Shown here piece after piece: positions 24,551 through 32,262 of a stretch of 64,000 nt of DNA. The notes beneath the pieces are model-generated. The model had not been told where the DNA came from, ran no database searches, and worked only from the letters and a program-made list of their open reading frames with translations. This stretch comes from Streptomyces abikoensis (lineage in GTDB: Bacteria; Actinomycetota; Actinomycetes; Streptomycetales; Streptomycetaceae). Positions within the stretch are counted from its first letter, which is position 1. Every line of letters starts with the position of its first letter. Where the stretch lies: assembly GCF_014648775.1 (NCBI RefSeq), contig NZ_BMRT01000002.1, positions 186,001 through 250,000 of the forward strand. Direction: 5' to 3'. The position numbers and the translations under genes were made by a program.

Positions 24551-24580
24551 TTGAAGCATCCAGTAAAGAGTATGTAAGAT
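24551..24580 (+). promoter_or_regulatory. promoter candidate for the lectin gene
   Basis: TTGAAG (24551-24556) and TAAGAT (24575-24580) are 18 bases apart, close to housekeeping consensus, and lie 68 bases before the lectin start in an AT-richer stretch. The interval 24438-24647 otherwise holds no convincing gene. Confidence 0.5.
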
Positions 24581-24647
24581 CCACTTCGCTCCGGTTGGCG
24601 CCGCCGCGAGTGTCCATCCGTACCTTTTCTGGGGGGGGGAACTCATA

Positions 24648-25154
24648 ATGAAGATAATGGGTAGGGCCGCCGCAACGCTCGCGGCTGCAGGTTCCTTGCT
24701 GCTCCTGACCTCGACGCCGAGCCAGGCATATCCTCCGTCGCCGAACCTGAATACCATTAAGAATCAGAACAGCGGCAAGTGCCTCGAAGTCGAGAACTCC
24801 GACTTTTCAAATGGCACCCGGGTTCAGCAGTGGGACTGCAATGGTCAAAGTGGCGCACTCTGGAGAATGGTACCCTCGGGGGGCTACGCATTCGAGATCC
24901 GGAGTATGTACGGCAAGTGTCTTGAGGTGGACAACGGTCGCAGGGACAACGGCGCCCCGGTGCAGATTTGGGATTGCAAGGGGTATGATCACCAGCGGTG
25001 GTTCTTTGATGAGGATTTCGCAATCCGCAACGTGAACTCCGGCAAGGTGCTGGAGATTGAGGATTCCTCTACCAGCAACGGTGCCGGAGCGCAGCAGTGG
25101 GACGACGCAGAAAAGCGAACGCAGCGCTGGTACTGGACGGTCGCAATGCCGTAA
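24648..25154 (+). CDS. secreted ricin-type beta-trefoil lectin
   Basis: A 168-residue exported protein. A signal peptide of about 27 residues ends near SQA, and the mature protein is one beta-trefoil domain with three repeats, each with the (Q/H)xW signature: VQQWDC, VQIWDC and AQQWDD, plus KCLEVEN, KCLEVDN and KVLEIED. Such domains bind sugars, often galactose or xylan. There is no catalytic domain attached. A run of nine G and the ATG at 24648 give an odd but usable ribosome site. Its G+C is well below that of the host genes, which marks it as acquired cargo. Confidence 0.87.
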   Translation: MKIMGRAAATLAAAGSLLLLTSTPSQAYPPSPNLNTIKNQNSGKCLEVENSDFSNGTRVQQWDCNGQSGALWRMVPSGGYAFEIRSMYGKCLEVDNGRRDNGAPVQIWDCKGYDHQRWFFDEDFAIRNVNSGKVLEIEDSSTSNGAGAQQWDDAEKRTQRWYWTVAMP

Positions 25155-25218
25155 ATCGGGAATCACTCCCGCTTATTTCCTTATCGAACAAACTAACGCC
25201 GGCAAGGTGAAAGTGTAG

Positions 25219-25252
25219 GCCCCGCCCGTCCGAATGGATGAGCGGGGCTTTC
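25219..25252 (+). terminator. rho-independent terminator after the lectin gene
   Basis: GCCCCGC (25219-25225) pairs with GCGGGGC (25242-25248) and is followed by TTTCCTT. Region 25155-25440 holds this, a second terminator and no gene. Confidence 0.7.
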
Positions 25253-25373
25253 CTTGTCCAGCTATTCGCTGGTTGGTGACCTCGACCACAGTTCGAGCGG
25301 TGGGCGTCACCAAGCCACCTGGGTCACACCTACGTTATTTGTGGGGCAGTCCTATATAACCAATCAAGACATG

Positions 25374-25401
25374 AGAAAGCCCCCTCTTCAAGGAGGGGGC
25401 T
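25374..25401 (-). terminator. rho-independent terminator for the leftward HD gene
   Basis: On the minus strand AGCCCCCTCC and GGGGGCT form a stem of eight to nine pairs with a TTGAAG-like loop, followed by TTTCTC. Confidence 0.7.
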
Positions 25402-25440
25402 AATGATGGGTTCGGACTACTTGGCCTTCTTGTGGACCTC

Positions 25441-26033
25441 TCAGATGTCGGCTTGTCCGGGGAGATAGGTCTGCTGCCACTCCACGGAAGTCATCTGCAA
25501 GGCTACTTCAGCAAGGGCCTGGGCAGACGCGGTCTTGAGCTTCGAGATGCTGCTGTCGATCCAGGGGCCAACGTTCTTGTACCCCTGCTCGCGATACTCG
25601 ACAGCCTGGATAAGGCACTCAAGCTTGTCGGCGTCATGCGCGCAAACCACTTCCAGCGAGTCGCCATTTTCATACTCGCTTACGATGCGTTGCGCAGCCG
25701 CCCGGACGGCGGGGTGTGCCGCGGAAACTTGGTCTGCGGTGACCTTCTCGTTCGACGCGGCATCGAGGTACCGCCGACCGATGTGCGGGATGTCTCCTAC
25801 CCGAGTCTCCTGCGTGTCGTGCCACAGGCCCAGGAGGGCCGTCTTCGCCGGGTCGGCCCCTTCCATCATGGCCAGGACCGAGCCGATGAGGGCGACCGGA
25901 AGCTATGTTCGGCGATGGTCTCCGGGTCCTTGACTCCGGCGATCCACCACCCGCTCCTCTTGGCCCGCTTCAGCATGCCCATCTCCAGCAGGAAGCCTGC
26001 GGTGCCCTTGGCGTGCTCGGTCTCGTCGGCCAT
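25441..26033 (-). pseudogene. HD-domain phosphohydrolase, frameshifted
   Basis: The ATG at 26033, after GGAGGG, opens MADETEHAKGTAGFLLEMGM and continues to DPETIAEHSFR, the first metal histidine of a YfbR/HDDC2-type HD domain. At about 25896 one base is missing (CGGTC where CGGGTC is expected); after it the correct continuation (LIGSVLAMMEGADPAKTALL, then LWHDTQETRVGD with the HD pair) lies in another frame to 25441. Restored, the protein would have about 197 residues and would be expected to hydrolyse nucleoside monophosphates. As written it is disrupted. Confidence 0.78.
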
Positions 26034-26060
26034 GTGGTGCCCTCCGGTTCGTCAGTTGCC

Positions 26061-27147
26061 CTACTCGCGTAGACGGTATGTCACGGCTCCGAGCTCCTGC
26101 CGAAACACCACCACCGTCAAGGATGCGTTCGGTGCGCTCGCGTAGCGCCGGCGGCGAGCGTTGGCGCGGCCTGCGGCAGCCAAGGACAGACCGTAAAGAG
26201 CGCCCACAGCGAGTGCGCGTATAGCTCGACGTACGTTGGGCTTCATCAAGCCCTTGAACGAGCAGACGCAGAAGGGTCAGAGGATCCCAGCCGGTCAGCC
26301 CGCGATCAAGCATGAAGCCATCGTCCGCCTGCGGTCCGTGGGCAGCGCCAAGCCAGTAAGCCCAGTAGTTCAAGTTCGCAGCCTCGGCTGCATCGTCGTC
26401 CACTAGGGAACGGTCGATGAAGTCAAGCAGAGGCTGCTGGTCGCCCTGTCGAGCGAGGGCGGCGGCGATGGAGTGGGCCTCCGCCCAGTGCTGGGACCAG
26501 CCTCGGACAGCCAGCACGCCTCGCCGACTGTGCAGGGCGTGAGACGTCCAGGCAGGGGCGTCAAGGCTGCGGTCGTACGAAGTGAGATAGAGCGCCTGAC
26601 GGCGTAGTAGCGGAGCACTGTCTCCCGCTCTGTGCGCGACCTCGGCGGTGTCGCGAAGCTGTGCGAACAGGACGGCTCTCTCTTGAACAGGTAGTCGAGG
26701 GGCTGCTGGAACCGCACCACGACGGATGGGCAAAGGCCTGCTTCCGATGAGCGGCGGAGGCGTTCCGTTCACTGCCCAAGCGATCATGTGGGCGGTTGTG
26801 CGGGTGTGTACCCATTCCGCGGGGGGATGTCGGTCAGGGCGCTGCGGCGGGTCCATGTCCGCGCCGACGATGCGGTCAGCGTCCATCGCAGCTCCAAGGA
26901 GCTTGACGACGGCCCGGTCTGCTCCGAGAACCGGTAGGCGCCGTTTCAGATCCAGAAAGACCCCGGCCCTCATATTGGCAAGTGGCCGGCGACCCGACTC
27001 CCAGCCTTGCACAGTTGCCAGGTCAACTTCCAAGGCTTCAGCGAGCCCGGCTTGCGTGCACGGGATGCTTTCCCTGGCCAGGCGCAGAACGTACCCGGCG
27101 ATGGTTCCTGTGACCGCACGGCGGCGTGTGGGCGGTCTCGTGGTCAT
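26061..27147 (-). pseudogene. XRE-family regulator with disrupted C-terminus
   Basis: ATG 27147 opens a regulator with an XRE helix-turn-helix (CTQAGLAEALEVDLATVQGW, ESGRRPLANM) and a long helical C-terminal part rich in WAYWLG-type tryptophans. After about residue 290 (LLRLLVQGL, near 26240) the frame breaks: expected later pieces ALRERTERILDGGGVSA and RQELGAVTYRLRE lie in different frames, the last ending at 26061. So at least two indels hit the C-terminal ligand-binding region. The DNA-binding half is intact and might still be made. The HD gene follows 27 bp downstream. Confidence 0.7.
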
Positions 27148-27212
27148 GCCGGCTTCCCGAGTGCGTTCCACGGCGGAACACGTACTCGCAGTCAGTCCTA
27201 CCGCATCACTGA

Positions 27213-27226
27213 TGACCGTACGGTCA
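27213..27226. promoter_or_regulatory. 14-bp palindrome upstream of the XRE regulator
   Basis: TGACCGTACGGTCA is a perfect palindrome between the XRE start (27147) and the divergent gene at 27424. It is a reasonable operator for the adjacent regulator; that is inferred only from symmetry and place. Confidence 0.5.
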
Positions 27227-27423
27227 AGCCGTGGATTCAACCAGGGTCCTTTGCAGGACCGGAAGTTGGCCTTCAGCCGCCCGGATTGGGGTGAGGGCAC
27301 ACGGCTCCGCGCTCACCCCACCAGTCCCGGGCGGCACCTAGCCGAAGCCTCACCGCGAGTGCTCCGCGAAGCCCGCACGGCATCCGGCAGGCCGCGGAAG
27401 CGTTCCCCCTGAAAGGCGAACCT

Positions 27424-28082
27424 GTGATCACCCCTGCTGTGCCCGTCACTCCGACCGCTGGACTCCTGTGTTCCGTGAGATTCGCGCACTGGGTCGAGGA
27501 CACCACCGCCGGCCTTGTCGCCTACCTCCTCATCACCCGCCCGCCCGGCGGCGGAACGAGACGGCCGACACCATCGCGCACGACATGCGGGAGCTGGGGG
27601 CCGCCCTGGGCCTGCACCCGGCCCGGGAGACGCTCCAGGACGCCGGACCCCGGCTACTGCTGGGTAAGAGGGCCAACCGGCCCGTGCTCAACCTCGACGA
27701 GACACACCTGCGCCTGCACGTCCCTCCTGTTCGTGCCGGCTGGCAGAAGGTCGTCGAGGACAACGGCACGGCATGCACCGTCCTTGGCCTCACGCCGCTG
27801 GACCCCCTCGCCACGCACCGCGAGATCGTCAACTACATGCGCAACGGGGCGAAACACGACCTGGTGTACATGGGCCTGTGCCGACTCCCCGAGAACCACG
27901 CCCTCCGCCGGGATGCGCCCCGCCCCGCCTCGCCGCTGCGGCACTCCTCCGAGGCCGCGGTGATGGACCGCCGCGTCTTCGTCACCAGTTTCGGAGGGAT
28001 CACCGAGCAGCACCCCAATGGGCCGGCCGCACCGCCACTCCAGAGGCCCATCGAGGCTGCCCGGCAGCAGAACACGCCGTGA
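27424..28082 (+). pseudogene. hypothetical protein, frameshifted
   Basis: GTG 27424 follows GAAAGG and opens about 43 sensible codons (VRFAHWVEDTTAGLVAYLLI). Near 27550 the frame shifts, and the rest (NETADTIAHDMRELGAALGL, then NYMRNGAKHDLVYMGLCRLP) continues in another frame to 28082. Restored, it would have about 218 residues. I recognise no family; the shape suggests a soluble protein with a helical N-terminus. It is divergent from the XRE regulator and first in a row of four genes ending with the bilane synthase. Confidence 0.6.
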
Positions 28083-28462
28083 GGAAGCCCAAGGCGCGTG
28101 ACGGCCTGGTGAGACGGCCGCGCCTGATCGGACGGCGGCGCCCCCGCGAGCCGCTGTCGAACTACGAGCGCAACGTGCAGAGGATCCTCTTCCCGCCTCG
28201 GCCGACGCTCGGTCAGCGATTGCGACGGGCCGCATACGCGATCGAAGAATCCTGGCACCGCCATGTGTGGAGCCGGGAGCTGTACCGGAGGCTCGACAAC
28301 CTTCGAGCCATGGTGGAGGCGCCCCGGCCGCCGGAGTGGGACACGCCGGAATTCGTGGAGCGTGGCCGCCACCCGCCCCGGCCGCCGGGACCGCCTGGCC
28401 TTCCTGTTCGCCGGCCCCGTCCTCGACCCCGCCGACACCAGCCGCATCACCTTGCAACGTGA
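28079..28462 (+). CDS. hypothetical basic protein, probably with abnormal C-terminus
   Basis: GTG 28079 overlaps the previous stop (GTGA). About 100 residues are plausible: a very basic start (RRPRLIGRRRPREPL) followed by helices FPPRPTLGQRLRRAAYAIEE and WSRELYRRLDNLRAMVEAP. After EFVERGRH the remainder is proline- and arginine-rich and coincides with the start of NUDIX-like sequence in another frame, so the true end was probably altered by deletion. No known family is recognised. Confidence 0.45.
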   Translation: MRKPKARDGLVRRPRLIGRRRPREPLSNYERNVQRILFPPRPTLGQRLRRAAYAIEESWHRHVWSRELYRRLDNLRAMVEAPRPPEWDTPEFVERGRHPPRPPGPPGLPVRRPRPRPRRHQPHHLAT

Positions 28463-28613
28463 CGAACTCGACGCCTGGCGATGGGCCACCCGCGCCGAGG
28501 CGAACAGCCTGCTCCATCCCACCATCGCCGCACGCATCGCCAGACCGCGCCAGTTCCCCCGCGGCACGGTCTACCGTGCGCGACGACACGAAGGGTCGTT
28601 AAAGACGTCATGA
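28383..28613 (+). pseudogene. NUDIX hydrolase C-terminal remnant
   Basis: The frame ending at 28613 reads RRDRLAFLFAGPVLDPADTS, then ELDAWRWATRAEANSLL and RGTVYRARR, which is the C-terminal third of a NUDIX hydrolase. The Nudix box itself (GX5EX7REUXEEXGU) is absent upstream, so the catalytic half was deleted. The stop codon overlaps the ATG of the bilane synthase gene (ATGA), showing that both were once translated as one operon. Confidence 0.6.
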
Positions 28614-29575
28614 ACGACTTTCCCGCCCGCACGCTGCGCATCGGCACCCGCAGCTCACCCATGGCCCTCGCCCAGACCGAACACGTCTCCAAGCTGCTCC
28701 GCGACCTCATCCCTGACCTTGAGATCGAGGTCAAGCCCACCACGACCAAGGCCGACCGATGGCAGGGAGACCTCGCACAGCTCGGCGGCAAGGGCCTGTT
28801 CGTCAAGGACATCGACGCCCAGCTCCAGCGCGGCGACATCGACATGGCGATCCACTGCCTCAAAGACGTCCCCGGCGACGTCCCCATGCCGCAGGGCCTC
28901 GTCTTCGCCGCGATGCTCCCGCGCGCAGACGTTCGCGACGTCCTCGTGGTCCCCGAAGGATCAACCGTCAAGACGCTGGCCGACCTTTCCTACGGCGCGG
29001 CCGTCGCCACGACCGCTGTGCGCCGCAAGGCCCAGATCCTCAAGGTGAGGCGCGACCTCAACGTCATTCGGGTTCGCGGCGCCGTCGGGACACGCCTCGA
29101 AAAACTCGACGGCAAGATGGGCGACCTCCAGGCCAAGGCCATGGTCCTTGCCCGCGCCGGCCTCGAACGCCTCGGCCTCGAAGATCGGATTCGCCACGAG
29201 TTCACGTCGCACGAGATGCTCCCCGCCGTCGGCGCCGGTGTCCTCGCACTCGAATGCCGCCGCGACGACGGCCCCGTCGCCGCACTCCTGGAACGCCTCA
29301 ACGACCCCAAGACACAGACCGAAGCCACCGCCGAACGCGTGATGCTGCACGGCCTGCGCGGACACTGCAACAGCCCCATCGCCGGGCACTGCACCACCGA
29401 ACCCGACGGACAACTCTCCCTCCGCGGCATGGTCTTCTCCCGCGACGGCAGCAAATTCGTCCACGCCCACATCTGGGGCGAGACCTCGAACGACCCCGGC
29501 ACCCTCGGCGCCCGCGTCTCCGCCGGACTGCTCCGGCAAGGCGCCCACGACATCATCGAAGGTATCCCTCACTGA
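28610..29575 (+). CDS. hemC: hydroxymethylbilane synthase (porphobilinogen deaminase) paralogue
   Basis: A complete 321-residue enzyme that would join four porphobilinogen units into hydroxymethylbilane in tetrapyrrole synthesis. Key residues are kept: RIGTRSSPMALAQ at the start, the catalytic Asp in LKDVP, the arginine pair in VRRKAQIL, VRGAVGTRLEKLDGK, and the cofactor cysteine in RGHCNSPIAGH (usually GGC-x2-PIG). ATG 28610 overlaps the NUDIX remnant stop. It lies inside a decaying mobile element, away from any heme operon, so it is probably an extra copy. Unlike its neighbours it shows no frameshift. Confidence 0.93.
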   Translation: MNDFPARTLRIGTRSSPMALAQTEHVSKLLRDLIPDLEIEVKPTTTKADRWQGDLAQLGGKGLFVKDIDAQLQRGDIDMAIHCLKDVPGDVPMPQGLVFAAMLPRADVRDVLVVPEGSTVKTLADLSYGAAVATTAVRRKAQILKVRRDLNVIRVRGAVGTRLEKLDGKMGDLQAKAMVLARAGLERLGLEDRIRHEFTSHEMLPAVGAGVLALECRRDDGPVAALLERLNDPKTQTEATAERVMLHGLRGHCNSPIAGHCTTEPDGQLSLRGMVFSRDGSKFVHAHIWGETSNDPGTLGARVSAGLLRQGAHDIIEGIPH

Positions 29576-29600
29576 CCGGAAGGAGCGATGGACGATCGAT

Positions 29601-29936
29601 ATGAACGCAGAGCAAGCCCGTCAAGTGGAAGCCGCCCTACGGCGACTTGGCGCCCCCGGCGTAATCGCGCCGAAAGATCCCAACGCCCCCCAGGGGCCTG
29701 GGCGGGTGTACGACCAAGTCGACCCCGAGCAGCGCGAGGACGTGACCGCTGACGCGCCGGCTGCTGTGGCAGCCAGGGTCCTGGAGCCTGCGTCTCCCCG
29801 TTGTCGGCGGGCGTGTTCTGGGCCTGGACGTGTGGTGGGCGCACCTCGCCGACGTCACGGTGTTACGACCTGCGGACGCGCGAAGACCGAGTTGTCGATG
29901 ACAACGTCCATCATCGGCAACGGGTCGACTTCCTGA
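29601..29936 (+). CDS. hypothetical protein, doubtful
   Basis: ATG 29601 opens a plausible N-terminus (MNAEQARQVEAALRRLGAPG, then DPEQREDVTADAPAAVAARVL), with GGAAGGAG about 20 bases upstream. After about 62 residues the sequence turns arginine-rich and runs antisense into the kinase gene, so a frame change probably occurred. An ATG at 29587 in another frame is closer to the ribosome site but encodes an unlikely product. No family recognised. Confidence 0.35.
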   Translation: MNAEQARQVEAALRRLGAPGVIAPKDPNAPQGPGRVYDQVDPEQREDVTADAPAAVAARVLEPASPRCRRACSGPGRVVGAPRRRHGVTTCGRAKTELSMTTSIIGNGSTS

Positions 29937-30580
29937 AGATAGATACGCTCGGCGACCAGATACCTGTTGCGGTGGATCGACTCTGCTTCAGTTCCGGCCC
30001 AGTCCTGGTCACGCTCGGCGCCCCGCTGAACGGACAGTTCCGTATCCACCTGCAACCAGACGCGGAAGTCCCAGTATTCATTGATCTCGGGGCGGAAGGC
30101 GAAGACACCATCCACAATCAGCACCGCGTCCGCCTCAAGTGGCGTCACTTCGGATGAGTGATCTCGTTGGGTCAGCGGGTCGATGCCGCACAGCGCACAG
30201 GTTGTCGCTCCCGCTGACCGGCAGGGATCCAGCAGCAGACGCTTGACCGCCTCATAGTCATACGCGTTGCGGTAGTACCCCTCACCAGACTCCCGGTCAT
30301 AGAGATGCCGGTCCCTCCACGGCTTCTTGAAGTCGTCGAGAGTCGCCCGGAGCACCGGCCGTCCCGCAGCACTGATCCACTCAGCCAGTTCATGTCCGAA
30401 GCTCGTCTTCCCAGCAGCGGTGAAGCCGTCGATCCCCACGAGCAGGCGCCCCTGACCGAGGGCCAGAATGCGCTTGGCGATCTCTTCAACCAGCATGCTG
30501 CGCTCGACGGAGGCCGCCGGAGGAGAGGGCTGCCGCCAGGACGAAGCCGAATGATGCACGTCCGCCTGTGGTGATGTCAT
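29855..30580 (-). CDS. uridine kinase-like P-loop protein
   Basis: A 241-residue P-loop kinase of the uridine/phosphoribulokinase type. Walker A is GIDGFTAAGKTS near residue 49, followed by LRATLDDFKKPW (the DDF acid near the second strand), GYYRNAYDYEAVKRLLLDP, IVDGVFAFRPE and a lid region RGAERDQDW. The C-terminus RYLVAERIYLQEVDPLPMMD is family-typical. It should phosphorylate a nucleoside or similar alcohol with ATP; the true substrate is uncertain. ATG 30580 follows CACCTCC (weak). It is convergent with the bilane synthase gene and undamaged. Confidence 0.85.
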   Translation of the reverse strand: MTSPQADVHHSASSWRQPSPPAASVERSMLVEEIAKRILALGQGRLLVGIDGFTAAGKTSFGHELAEWISAAGRPVLRATLDDFKKPWRDRHLYDRESGEGYYRNAYDYEAVKRLLLDPCRSAGATTCALCGIDPLTQRDHSSEVTPLEADAVLIVDGVFAFRPEINEYWDFRVWLQVDTELSVQRGAERDQDWAGTEAESIHRNRYLVAERIYLQEVDPLPMMDVVIDNSVFARPQVVTP

Positions 30581-30934
30581 GGAGGTGAACCTATCGGCTG
30601 CTTCAACGGCCAGGAAGATCGCCCATCAGCACTCAGAGCGCCGGCCCTCCACGGCCGTCCTTCCAGGCCAGCGGACACGATGAAGTGAGACAGCCGTCGG
30701 CATCTGTTTGGCGCGGGCACGATGAGATGAGACATGGGTGTGGTCCCCTCTCACGTCAAAGCACATCCTCGCTGGTCAGAAGGCCTCGCGAAAGCAAGAC
30801 CCAATGAGACGGGACAGCTTGATCGGAACCACCTGCGACGGCGCGTTCGAATCCGAGCTCCCCAGAGCTTGCCCCGCCCGGCTCAGGACGTGTCTGGCCG
30901 GACGGGGCGTCGTTGATCCGGCCACCAGGCCGCA

Positions 30935-31066
30935 ATGATGAGCGGCCCATATGACAGGAGTGCAGCGACGCTCTTGCCCATTGTCGGTCAGCTCTTGGGC
31001 CTAGCCGTGGTCGGGCTCCACGCTCTCGCCGGAGTGGTGATCAGCAACCTGGCCGGCCTGCTCTGA
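30935..31066 (+). CDS. possible 43-residue membrane peptide
   Basis: Between the kinase gene and attR a short frame starts at two adjacent ATGs (30935, 30938) and encodes a basic start followed by LLPIVGQLLGLAVVGLHALA and GVVISNLAGLL, one clear membrane segment. No strong ribosome site precedes it. The rest of 30581-31313 holds hairpins and no convincing larger gene. Confidence 0.35.
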   Translation: MMSGPYDRSAATLLPIVGQLLGLAVVGLHALAGVVISNLAGLL

Positions 31067-31084
31067 GAGCGGCCTGCTTCCCAT

Positions 31085-31129
31085 GGCGTCGGGCGGGGGA
31101 AGCCTCGGGGCCTCCCTTGGCCCGACGCC
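31085..31129. terminator. hairpin after the small membrane frame
   Basis: GGCGTCGGGC (31085-31094) pairs perfectly with GCCCGACGCC (31120-31129), with a GC-rich loop of 25 bases. No T-run follows, so it is a possible factor-independent Streptomyces-style terminator. Confidence 0.5.
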
Positions 31130-31148
31130 ACCCTGCCCTGAAACGCCT

Positions 31149-31196
31149 CTAGGGGCTGTCCGATGAGTCACATCTGACCCACCGGACAGCCCCTAG
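31149..31196. repeat. CTAG-bounded inverted repeat, IS end-like
   Basis: CTAGGGGCTGTCCG (31149-31162) is the exact reverse complement of 31183-31196, around a 20-base centre. The GGGGCTGTCC arms next to CTAG resemble the ends and 4-bp target duplication of IS5-type elements. It may be the remains of a short transposon or a terminator. Confidence 0.55.
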
Positions 31197-31197
31197 G

Positions 31198-31310
31198 CCT
31201 TGCGGGCTTCTCTACGCCTCGCCTCGAGGTTCCTCACGGCCTGGAGGGCCATAGGGGACAGGGCTGGGACGGTGTCGTCACGGACCACGAGCCAGTTGGT
31301 GCCCGAGGTG
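31198..31310 (-). pseudogene. severed gene end beside attR
   Basis: On the minus strand 37 codons read LTSGTNWLVVRDDTVPALSP then LQAVRNLEARRREARK before a TAG that lies in the CTAG arm of the inverted repeat. Upstream, a stop falls in the attachment core and there is no start. It looks like the 3' end of a truncated element gene; its family is not recognised. Confidence 0.35.
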
Positions 31311-31313
31311 AGA

Positions 31314-31335
31314 GTTCAAGTCCCCCCTCGGACAC
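31314..31335 (+). other. attR core
   Basis: Right copy of the 22-bp tRNA-Leu segment. Only the 3' strand of the T-arm and acceptor is present; the upstream bases cannot form a tRNA. Confidence 0.85.
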
Positions 31336-31343
31336 AAGGAAAA

Positions 31344-31368
31344 CCCCCAGATTCTCTGGGGGTTTTTT
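31344..31368 (+). terminator. original tRNA-Leu terminator displaced by the element
   Basis: CCCCCAG-ATTCT-CTGGGGG followed by six T. It lies just outside attR, where the tRNA gene would have ended before integration. Confidence 0.8.
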
Positions 31369-31400
31369 CGTCTCCCGTCGTGGATGTCCGTCGTGGAGCT

Positions 31401-32186
31401 CTAAAGGCGCTCGCCCGGAATACCCGCGTACGCGTCGCGCAGTGCCGCGAGCACCGGGTGGTCCTGGGGGAACCGCACGTCGTCGAGGGCGCTGACGGTG
31501 CGGACGCCGATGGACGCGTTCGTGGCGAACGCGGCGGCCATGGCGGGGACGTCGGCGAGCCGTACCGGGGCGGTGATCTGTTTCGGGGCGTCCAGGCTCT
31601 GGAGCAGCAGCATCGTCGTGCCGGGGAGGACGGGGGCGTCCGGCCAGACGACCGTGCCCTGCTGGTCGACGAAGCCGAGGTTCCAGGTGGCGCCCTCGGA
31701 GACGCGGCCGTCCGGTTCGGCGAAGACGGCGTCGTCGAATCCGGCGAGCTGGGCGTCGCGGCGGAGTTTGAGCTGCGGGTGGAGTCCGACATGCTTCACC
31801 TCCGCGTTGTCGCGGGTGAAAGTGAAGGTCTTCGCTGTCAGTGGGGGCGGTGTCAGGGCGCCGGCGGGGCGCAGGTTCACCAGGATGTGGGGGTCCTCGG
31901 CGGCGCTGGGGCGGCTCAGGTCGAGGGCGGGGTCGAAGACGGTGACGCGGATGCCGGCGATTCCGGTGACGCCCTCGGCCGCTTTGCGGATGTAGTCCAG
32001 CGTCCGGTCGCGGTCCAGTTCGACGCCGAACACGATGCGGCAGTCCCGCACCAGGCGGTCCAGGTGGAGCGACAGGCCCCGGATCGTGCCGTTCTCCATC
32101 CGCATGGTCGTGAAGTGCCCGTAGTTCGTGAGGGCGAGGCTCTGGAGGTCGTCGAGGGTAACGGGCTTTCCATTGAGTTCGGCCAT
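31401..32186 (-). CDS. aminotransferase class IV family protein
   Basis: A 261-residue PLP enzyme of fold type IV, the group of branched-chain aminotransferase and aminodeoxychorismate lyase. Typical parts are HLDRLVRDCRIVFGVEL in the N-terminal domain, the lysine in NAEVKHVGLHPQL as likely PLP attachment region, and FAEPDGRVSEGATWNLGFVD, which matches the E-x(2)-S/T-x-N-hydrophobic segment near the active site. ATG 32186 is the start. The substrate is not predictable. It is convergent with attR and transcribed in the direction of metE, 77 bp downstream of that gene's stop, so it could be cotranscribed. Confidence 0.85.
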   Translation of the reverse strand: MAELNGKPVTLDDLQSLALTNYGHFTTMRMENGTIRGLSLHLDRLVRDCRIVFGVELDRDRTLDYIRKAAEGVTGIAGIRVTVFDPALDLSRPSAAEDPHILVNLRPAGALTPPPLTAKTFTFTRDNAEVKHVGLHPQLKLRRDAQLAGFDDAVFAEPDGRVSEGATWNLGFVDQQGTVVWPDAPVLPGTTMLLLQSLDAPKQITAPVRLADVPAMAAAFATNASIGVRTVSALDDVRFPQDHPVLAALRDAYAGIPGERL

Positions 32187-32262
32187 GCGGGCAGTCTCTC
32201 AGCCGTCGAGGAGACGGGGTGCCCCCGGTTGATGACGACCCGGGGGCACCCCCTCCCGCGCC

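Larger units (their letters stand above)
22600..31335. mobile_element. integrated phage-derived element in tRNA-Leu, about 8.7 kb, no integrase seen
   Basis: A 22-bp sequence starting GTTCAAGTCCCC and ending CGGACAC occurs at 22600-22621, inside the tRNA T-arm and acceptor, and again at 31314-31335 without a tRNA body. A rho-independent terminator follows each copy. The enclosed 8,714 bp holds phage tail, endolysin and holin-like remnants, a secreted lectin and an accessory enzyme module, many with frameshifts, and has a visibly lower G+C in its left half. This is the arrangement of a tRNA-integrated prophage or plasmid remnant. No tyrosine or serine recombinase frame is present, so it is not autonomous now. 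Confidence 0.85.

Noticed and set aside
24421..24648. 75-residue frame before the lectin gene
   Set aside because: It covers the lectin promoter and has no sensible protein pattern.
30734..30916. 60-residue plus-strand frame after the kinase gene
   Set aside because: No ribosome site, arginine-rich random-like composition, and an overlapping frame of similar quality.
31290..31340. Second tRNA-Leu gene
   Set aside because: Only the 3' 22 bases are tRNA-like; there is no anticodon arm or matching 5' acceptor upstream.
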